The position numbers and the translations under genes are program-made. A DNA stretch of 64,000 nucleotides from assembly GCA_947568835.1 (NCBI GenBank), contig OX387604.1, forward strand, positions 26,689,076 through 26,753,075. Direction: 5' to 3'. The notes under the pieces are model-generated. The model saw only the letters and a program-made list of their open reading frames with translations, was not told the DNA's origin and ran no database searches. This document shows, piece after piece, positions 29,619 through 64,000 of the stretch (position 1 is its first letter; each line of letters begins with the position of its first letter). The DNA is from Protonemura montana (lineage: Eukaryota > Arthropoda > Insecta > Plecoptera > Nemouridae).

Positions 29619-31799
29619 AAGCAGTGGCGTACCGTGGATAAACCAATAGGGGAATCAATCGGTTGTAAATGTAATCAGCAGCATTCACATCAGTTTTATC
29701 AATACTCGCAATTAATAAAAAATATATCTGCATATTGCATGATGCACAAACGCATATGCAACTATAACCTTGAAATGAGTGCAGCACTTTCAACGGGACT
29801 TACGGCACTATCTAGTTTACCTAGATACCATTTTTCTTAGGTAGGTTATTTCGTTTCTAGATACGAAAAAGTGCCAGATCTCACGTCTGGCCGAAAGTTT
29901 CGGTTTTGATGTTTGAAATAACTAGTGAATTGAAGTTAATTTGACATAAAGTGAATTTACTTGTTTATTCTTTTATTAATTTATCAATTCTCTAACAAGT
30001 AAGTGATTTTTAGCGATATTACCTTCGAGTTTAGTATGATTTGTTGGTTGAAAGAATAAACCTCCCGTGCATACTTCTCAGTTAACTCGTACGTACCATG
30101 GATTGCCTATGCAATTCATTGCAGGGGATATACAAACCAACGGACAACTTGAATTGCTAAAACCCGCCGACAGGTGCTTCGTTGAATCCTATTCATGTCT
30201 CACAGTAAAAAAAAAACGTGCGTTGATATCATTTTTATTGATCGATTTTAAAGCCATAAATATTGTTTAAAGTTAGTTTACAAATATAAACCTACCGATG
30301 TACAGCTCTTGTCATTTTCAAATGGAATAACAACGATCTGTTTCAAGATTTTAAGAGGGTCAAGCTTCAAGAAATACAATAAAATATCCTTTAACCCCTA
30401 TTCACTGTTTGGTCCACTCCAATTTACTATGTTTATTTCCCTCATGTAATCCAATTTTTATTATAGGTTTTTTTACAAAATAAATATTATATACACAAAA
30501 TAAATGATAGTGAATGTTACAATATTAAACAAAATTGCCAAGATTATATGATTTCCAAATATGACATTTAATTTAGAGATTTACTTTTTTTTTGTTTGTT
30601 TTCTGTTTGACAACATTGAATTCTTGTAACAAAATAAATAAATATCACTAAATGAAACTTAAATAATGACCATCACTGCCCACGTATTATTGCAAATAGT
30701 ACTGACCTTTGAAACTAGAAGTGGAGATTAATAATAAACGATGCTAAAGATACCCACCAAAAAAAACGAACAAAATTTCCTTTGACGGTAAAATATTGGG
30801 AAGGAAACAATAAGTAAAATGAGGTAAGTAAAGGCACCGTTGACATTTATCGCAGAGCCTTGTTTTGCTCAAGTTTGCAGAGTTAACTCGGCGAGAATCA
30901 AGGAAACTGGGTCCACTGTTTTTGGCCAACTCAGCAAAAACTTCGAGGCGTTTCCCAAAACAAATTAAAAGGGAACAATTTTGGGTCGCATAACCCAGAC
31001 GGCTGCCCCTCGAAATGTGCTTCTATAGTTTTACATTGTAAGATCTTTTCTGCTCGCACTGACACCACTCCCAAAACAATTAAAGCTTTCTTTCCGTATT
31101 TAATAATAATTTAAATGGACACATTTTGTGTTTAGACGTACAGGAGCGAAGAAATGGCGAAGAAAACGACCCACTCTGCTCCACGAATGGTCTTCAATAT
31201 CAAGGCACTTGGTAATAAAATCCAAACAAAATGTCGGACTAACAGTATTCCTTGCGCGCCCTATCAATCAAGTTTCTCTGACTTTGAGTCCATTGCTTGG
31301 CTAGGAGGACAAAGTTGAACTTACTATTTTAGGAATGTGCAAATCTATGAACAAAAGAAGGTATCACCAAAGTTTCACGATATTCTTAACTTTGCTACGG
31401 GGATGATCCCGGTCCACAACAACACCCACATAGATCAACCGATTATCTTTCATTTCTATTCAATCAAAGTATACTGTTTCGAGCGCCATTTTGTGTCACG
31501 CAAATGCGACCAAGAGCACCACATTGAGATGTAAACTCAGATCTCCATGTCTGTCAGTATGAAAATAAATATCAATCGCTACTGAGCACCCCACGCGAAG
31601 AGGGGCACTAATGTCCCCAACCTCTCACTAAAATAGTACACGGCATTGAGACTAACAGGAAAATCGAGGGTATTCCACAGCCGGCGAGTTCATTCACACA
31701 TTCACGCACATCTACACACACACACACACAACCATAAAGTATCTGTTGGTTCGGAGATCATCCGCGAAAGGAAAGGAAAGTAGCGAAGACGAGGGGGGG
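29619..31799. other. Intergenic, downstream of the KLF stop
   Basis: AT-rich sequence without recognised genes. The part nearest 31800 should include the KLF 3'UTR; an ATTAAA-type signal on the - strand near 31099-31104 is possible but weak. A (CA)n run lies at about 31707-31730. Confidence 0.45.
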
Positions 31800-58076
<26,277 letters not shown>

Positions 58077-58092
58077 TGCGTCGTTAAACCTT

Positions 58093-61000
58093 CTAGAGGC
58101 AAGAGAGCGAGGCACGAGACGTGAATACCAATTGTCTTCACGTGCATACTGCATATAGGTAATAAGCAATTCAATTGCATCACGTGTGGCTTGCAATAAA
58201 CCGAATAGTAGTAGCGGTGTGTGCTTGCATTCGCTGTGTGGTACAAAGATGAGCACGACCTTTATCTGACCTAGAAAAGTAGTTGCTGACCATTGACCAC
58301 TAAGGCCTTAATCACCACACTATGCTCATTAGGTTCATTCGATGGACACAGCTAGTTCCTGGTGCATCCTCAAGTGTGCAACCATGTTTTCGAAGGCCTA
58401 TGAAGCTACGTCGACATATAGAAGGTCGCAATGCTTGACGAGGACCTAACTCTGCAAGTGTTATTACAAGCCATGGCTAGAGATAGACATGGAAGACGGG
58501 TAAACGTAGCTGGGGTTTTCATTTTTCCAAAACCCTGGTCTTCGCGTTTTGAAATGAAGCAACATGCCATTCGCAACCGTAAAGGAACAGGAAAACCGCA
58601 AGTATTCGTTAGTAAATCATGGTTTCAAAGCGCGGAAACAGGTGTTGTTTGGGATAAAATCAAAGATGTGAATATTTTGATGAAAATATACTTCCTACTC
58701 TGACGTTTGGTGGAGGCGGATAAGGTTTTAGACAAGGAATTCGCTCACGGTCAAGGTTATATGTGGATTTGACAGCTGAGAGGGATGAATCATTTTGCAA
58801 GCTGAGTACTCTGGGGGGAGCACCCTAAAGACGAAAGGCCGCGTTTACGAAGCGAGTCGTGCATTTCAATTTATGCAAGGCCATGCCCATGTGTCAGCTG
58901 TAATTGAAACCTTTTCGGAGCAGAAATACTGGGAAAGTAATTACCTATGCAAAGAAGCGTAAACTTCTTCGTAAACTTGGGAGTGTCCTGGTTTTTATAT
59001 TCCTAAGCTCCATCATTCTCTTCATGTTTAGTGCCTCGGCAGACTGATGCGTTCGTGCATTAATTACAAAAAGATTTCAAATTAAAATGGGCGTCAAATT
59101 TTTGCAAAAAGTTTTATGTGAATGAGTTAGATCCCAGATGCACAGGTATAAGCTCGGGTCTTTCAACGCCCCGAGGCGTTCTAGGAAGTACAAATGTGTA
59201 ATGTATTAATCGGGGGCGATCTCGTCCGGGCAGAGATATGAGTACAGACCTGCGCTCAAAATCATCTGTGAACTGACTGCAAACAAATCGACAAGACAAC
59301 TATAGAGGTAAACATAAAGAGGATCGAAATGAATTCAAGGATCTAAATAACTTGTCCAATTACTTGCGTTGGAAGGAGCTTCACTCAATTATTCGGCGTT
59401 AGGATTTCGGCAACACCTTAGTTGTCATTATAAAAGATGACTTTGATTTCAATGCGGGAGCAACGGCACTTCATCAAAAGCCGGCTGCTACGTTAGTTTG
59501 TGGAAGCTGTTGCAACGGAGTATGTAAGCCTGTCTGTATTTCCCTGGACAGCGAAGACCTGAAAATAAGATCCAGGCCTTGACAATAAAGGATAGACGCT
59601 AAGAAAGCGTCGGGGAATGGACCAAGACGAAATGCAGTCTTCAAGCGTCTATGTAATTCTATTTGGTGGCATCGGTGCTACAGAAAACTAGAAATTAAAG
59701 TATATTAGCAGGTAAGATTCGTATCAATTCATGCCGGTAACCCATCCAAACTATCACCATTAACAAATGTAAGCCATAAAAACCGTCACATACAAACATA
59801 ATCATAATTTATAGTTTTAATTAAAATCAAAATCAACCAATAAATAACTCAGTAGGTATCTCCGTAAGTGACGTTAATTGCTAATTATTGTTAAGTTATT
59901 GCAGGTATGTCCAGGCTTCACGAGCTGGGGATGTCGAGTTGAGAGAAACGGTGTGCTTTTAATTAATAATTGTGTAAATGAGCCGATGGACGTGTCTTGT
60001 CTTAAGAATATGACCATTGCTTGTTTGAACGCCTTAGACAAACGCTTATACTGACAACGTTCTGCTAGAGTTACTTCTTCAAATTAGCAATGAATCATTA
60101 CTACTACTATGTTTACTATAAGTACTATTTTATTTAGAACGCTATTTGTGAAATTATTCATGTGATTTATTAGCTAATTGTGCACATTATAACTGTAAGT
60201 GATTAATAATTTAGGACGATGGCGTAAAAAAAAATAATAATAACTAAAAGACGGTGTATAAAAATTGCTTTCTTAGGTTAGGTTAGGTTAGGTTGGGTTT
60301 GCAATAGATGCGACGGATTAAACAAAAAAAAAAAGACAGATCCAGACTGAATTCAGACTGCAAAATGTTATGATATCTCTGGTAAAATAGTTTGGACGAC
60401 GGGTAGCCTCCAAACGGTCATACGCTTGGCACACGCATTACATAGCTACGCCTCTCAGTCTCAGCAAGAGTTGACTGCCCTCTTATCACAAACAATAGCA
60501 CAATCTGACGTCATGTCTAGCTAGTAGCGATGCCATATGACAATTCTATCTTGTTGGGTATGGAAAACACTTGTGAGACATGGTACTAGGTGCCTGACTC
60601 GACCAACACTTACCTAAAAGAAGCTGCATCTTATTACTTACTGTAAACATGCACATCGCATTTGGCGTTGCGATTTTCATTGCGAAATTCATCTGAGCAA
60701 TTGTCCACATTCAATTTGTGGACATGCGATTGATGTGATTTTAAATAATTTGTTACTTGTAATTTGTTAACGTTATTGTTATAACCATGCGATGGTCATT
60801 TTTAACTATGTATTCTCCATTGTTAGGTAGCTTGCAGATGATTATTGAGAGATTTAACTAACTTATAAAAAAGTTTTTGTCAATTTTAAAATATGCAACA
60901 TTTTTCTTGAGTATCTGCATTGTGGTGATAAATAATTGAGACCAAGCGATATTGCATCAAGCGTGAATTTTCAATGTTTTCTTTCAAAATTACTTCGCAT

Positions 61001-64000
61001 ACCTTTTGATTGGGTCTCGTACTAGAGTTTCCTTGCACGCGTTCAACTAGTTATAAAACTGTCTTCAACTCAATCATCAAAGTGTTAATTGTATAATTGG
61101 CCAGCTACATAAAGTGAGGTTAGGCCACCAGAGAAGCCAGTACAAAGGTGATAGCTAGTGACGGTAGCTACCACACGGTAGGATTTGCTAATAAAGCGAT
61201 AAATTCACTCAGCTTAGGTTCATGCAAAACCAAACCTGATCTGGATCAATTCTCGATGCTCTTTTATATATAGCAGTTAGCAGACATAGCCGCATAGAAA
61301 CATGGTGTACAGGGTGATAGAAAACATGCTCAAGCATATAGTTTCATGTCGTTTAACAATATCAGCTCGCTAGTCAGCCATTTCGAATTTTCGAGACTAA
61401 TTCAAACTGAAATTTAACGAGCAAAACTTAGAGCCACCAGCAACAAGCAAATCTCGATGGGTAACAAACGATTGTGTCATTGTGAACTGAGAAGTCATGT
61501 CTACATCATTTCGAAGCATACCAGCAGCTTTTTAAAAATAATTGAAACCCTGACAAACCATGTCGACATGATGCAAGTAGAGATGACAGCGCATATCATT
61601 ATACAGGAACTATCCAATTGTTTTCACATAAGAAAAGTATCGTGGAGGAGTATTTTCTTTGTAGAGTGTGCCCATTTTTTTTTCTTGCATATCCAAAGTT
61701 GTCAGGTAGGTAGATATCGATGTATCTGTTCTCTGTTGATGGATGGCACGAGTTCGACGAGGTAACCTAGCCCGGGCCAAAGCGATCGGGAACAAGTGCG
61801 ACATGTTTACAAGAGCAAAGGTGTCGCTGAGAATGCAATACGAGCTGATTTATGGGCGATGCATTTTTCAGAATGCATGTCGAGTGAAGTGTGCACCGAC
61901 CGGTATTTTCGAGAACCCACCCATCCCTGCAAGTCTGCAAGGACTAACGATTTGCATAGTTATTTCAAAGATGGTTCAATGACGTACTATTTGCTTAATA
62001 TTTCCATGGTGGTTACCAGTACAGTTGGCGTAGTTGACAAAAACAAAATCAACTATTTGAACTTTGGAGAGTGGTCATTTTGAGTTTCTAACTGAAACGG
62101 ACATTCAGAATCAATATGAATGTCTTGCCAGCGCTCTTTAATAATGCAAATAAACGATTTCTTGCCCATTCTCTTCTTAACTCATTTGTACAGAAAGTAA
62201 AGTATTCGATTACTTCTTCAGTCTTTGGGTACATATTTTCCACGCATCCTGTAATAGAGCACACGCGTAAACCAACAGGCTATTGATATTGCGAAATAGT
62301 TGAATAGGTATCCCATTGAAATGCCATAAATCTCGGCATCTTTGCCTCACCAATGAATAGCTGGTATTTTCAAGCTATTTGCACATTTGGACAGAATGTA
62401 AGCAAAGGCTGGAAGAATTTGTCGTCGGCTAGAGAGAAATTGCCGGTACGTCGTGAGAATAGCTAAGTGCGGTTGTAAATAAGAGACAGCTGGTTAGCTT
62501 GACAAATTACTGCTCCTGCCTAGTGTAGTGTGTAGCGAGAGAAATGAAATTGCTTGCTAGATAACTGTGAACCACTGATTGTTTCTTAATAAGACTGTGG
62601 AAACGTGTGCGCTTCGTGATGGCCTTTTTTCGCCTTGCATATTGTTGCCTAGCTAATTGCTTGCCAGTTTGAGAATATAAGAAGCTGGACGCATCAATTG
62701 TGTTAAGAAAATTAAAAATACTCAATAACATATCAAATAAACAGTAAAATATTGTTGAAAACTTATTCGGATTCTGATTCCTCTGCGGTTCACACAGCTG
62801 GTAAAAGCAGTGAAGCATACCAATTCAAACACCGTCTCAATACCTATGCAGATTGCGGCTGCAACTGAATAAAAGAAGTTGGGATTATCAGCTTGCCGGT
62901 GCAACAGGTCACTTGTTAGCCTATGCACTATGCACCAAAAGAGAGTCGAATGCACTAGCATGATGTAGCGAGCACTGGCTATAAAAGCACGCGCTGGGTT
63001 GCCACTGGGTGCACCTGTCTTTCTTCATGGGGATAGACAAGGGTGAGTCTATACCACTTGGCTGTTCACCGGCCACCTGGTGCTCATTCCTTCCTGGCCT
63101 GCCTGTAACCGGTACATCCTGAATACATCCTCCATGTCCACAACTAGCTCGATTCAGAAACCATCAGAACACCTCAAGACCTCATTTGTGACACAACATT
63201 TAACAGAAAGCGAAGACTATGAAATGATGATCGGTTATTTTTCCATAATGACGAACCGTCTAGATTTTTGTGAATTTACTACGTTTAACATATACAGACA
63301 AACCCGCCGAAAATGCGAGGTAGTCAAATTTCCACAAAACAACCTGTGGCTTGCTCATTAAGTACACAACATATATAAATGATGTACTTGCACTTGTGAC
63401 AGTAGTTGACAAAGTCGTGGGTCACCCCAACAGTTGGTTACGTAATGACGATCACGTGTTCGAGAGGCGTGGTTAAACACCGGAAATGGTCGGCGGAGAG
63501 ACAACGGAAACAGGCACCTTGAATCATGCTACAGTTGAAGTCATGCAAAGAGGCGACCAAAAGGGCTTAGAACCATGACACAAAACACAGTTCTATCACA
63601 TGTCAGTCTCCAAACTGCATCACAACCAATTGCTAGGTGCTCAGAGTAATTATTAGCCCCGATCATTATCGAGTAACTAGAAGGATTACCAGAAGCAAAT
63701 GGTTTTATACAAGAGAATGTCAGTTGCTTTGCGATAATAAGTTTAATTTTCTAGTCATTATTTTTAGGCAATAGTTGATCACACTTAAAATATAATTACA
63801 CGTTTTCAACTATCGGTTAGGAATGACATTAGTATTTAATTATAGAGACAGCTACGATTACACGAACATACAAGAAGAGCATCACGAGTTTTTAACTGGC
63901 GTCTCGTTTGCTCTAAAAATTAATTACTCCAATTTTGGCAGATCTGGCTTGATCTGGAAAAGAAGCATTTTAATTTGCTGTCATATCCACGTGCCAGAAT
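58093..64000. other. No recognised gene
   Basis: Possible 5' flank or upstream non-coding exons of the KLF gene. Short open frames up to about 100 codons (61457-61765, 62507-62818) show no family signature. A four-copy TTAGG run lies at 60273-60292. No LINE, SINE or minisatellite of the kinds seen elsewhere was recognised. Confidence 0.45.
60273..60297 (+). repeat. Short TTAGG repeat
   Basis: Four TTAGG units followed by TTGGG. It matches the arthropod-type telomere unit, but so short a run often arises by chance or from transposon ends. Confidence 0.8.

Noticed and set aside
61457..62083. Overlapping 102-, 79- and 95-codon + strand frames
   Set aside because: Overlapping in different frames with no motif or splice support.

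Overview
This is eukaryotic nuclear DNA, almost certainly from an invertebrate animal. It is AT-rich, its genes are split by canonical GT-AG introns, and it is crowded with SINEs, MITE-like inverted repeats, LINE remnants and minisatellites. There is no bacterial operon, rRNA operon or CRISPR array. The phylum cannot be fixed from the sequence alone. Both genes are of kinds typical of bilaterian invertebrates.

Two multi-exon genes could be assembled by hand, and they converge. Gene 1 (+ strand, coding 4411-23267, 11 exons, 563 aa, every junction in phase) encodes a secreted or surface-anchored cysteine-rich protein. It has a signal peptide, the CEFP..W.G.WF module and three further modules of the invertebrate DUF7044/7042/7043/7045 type, and a hydrophobic C-terminus. 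Gene 2 (- strand, coding 31800 to about 58076, six exons, 244 aa in the best model) encodes a Krüppel-like factor. It has a CtBP-type PVDLS motif and three C-terminal C2H2 fingers. Its first coding exon is uncertain.

Layout. 1-4343: end of a possible upstream transcript and the 5' flank of gene 1. 4411-23267: gene 1, whose introns are nearly filled with repeats: an 18/19-bp minisatellite filling intron 3, a 17-bp array opening intron 4, 5S-rRNA-derived SINEs in introns 5 and 6, nested inverted-repeat elements in intron 7, five copies of one inverted-repeat family around exons 7-11, and a TIR-bounded tRNA-like cassette in intron 10. 23268-24540: probable 3'UTR. 24541-31799: intergenic, with a cluster of tRNA-like sequences around a large inverted repeat. 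31800-58076: the KLF gene, whose long introns hold a 1-kb pentamer satellite, several unrelated minisatellites and more 5S-SINEs. 58093-64000: no recognisable gene.

The most unusual material is the 5S-SINE family, whose copies carry one to four tandem repeats of the Pol III internal promoter. Others are a tRNA-like cassette between terminal inverted repeats, an intron filled with acceptor-like minisatellite units, and a LINE-like tail that seems to supply a KLF splice donor. The two genes have no evident functional link. All domain names come from recognising motifs by eye; no database search was run.
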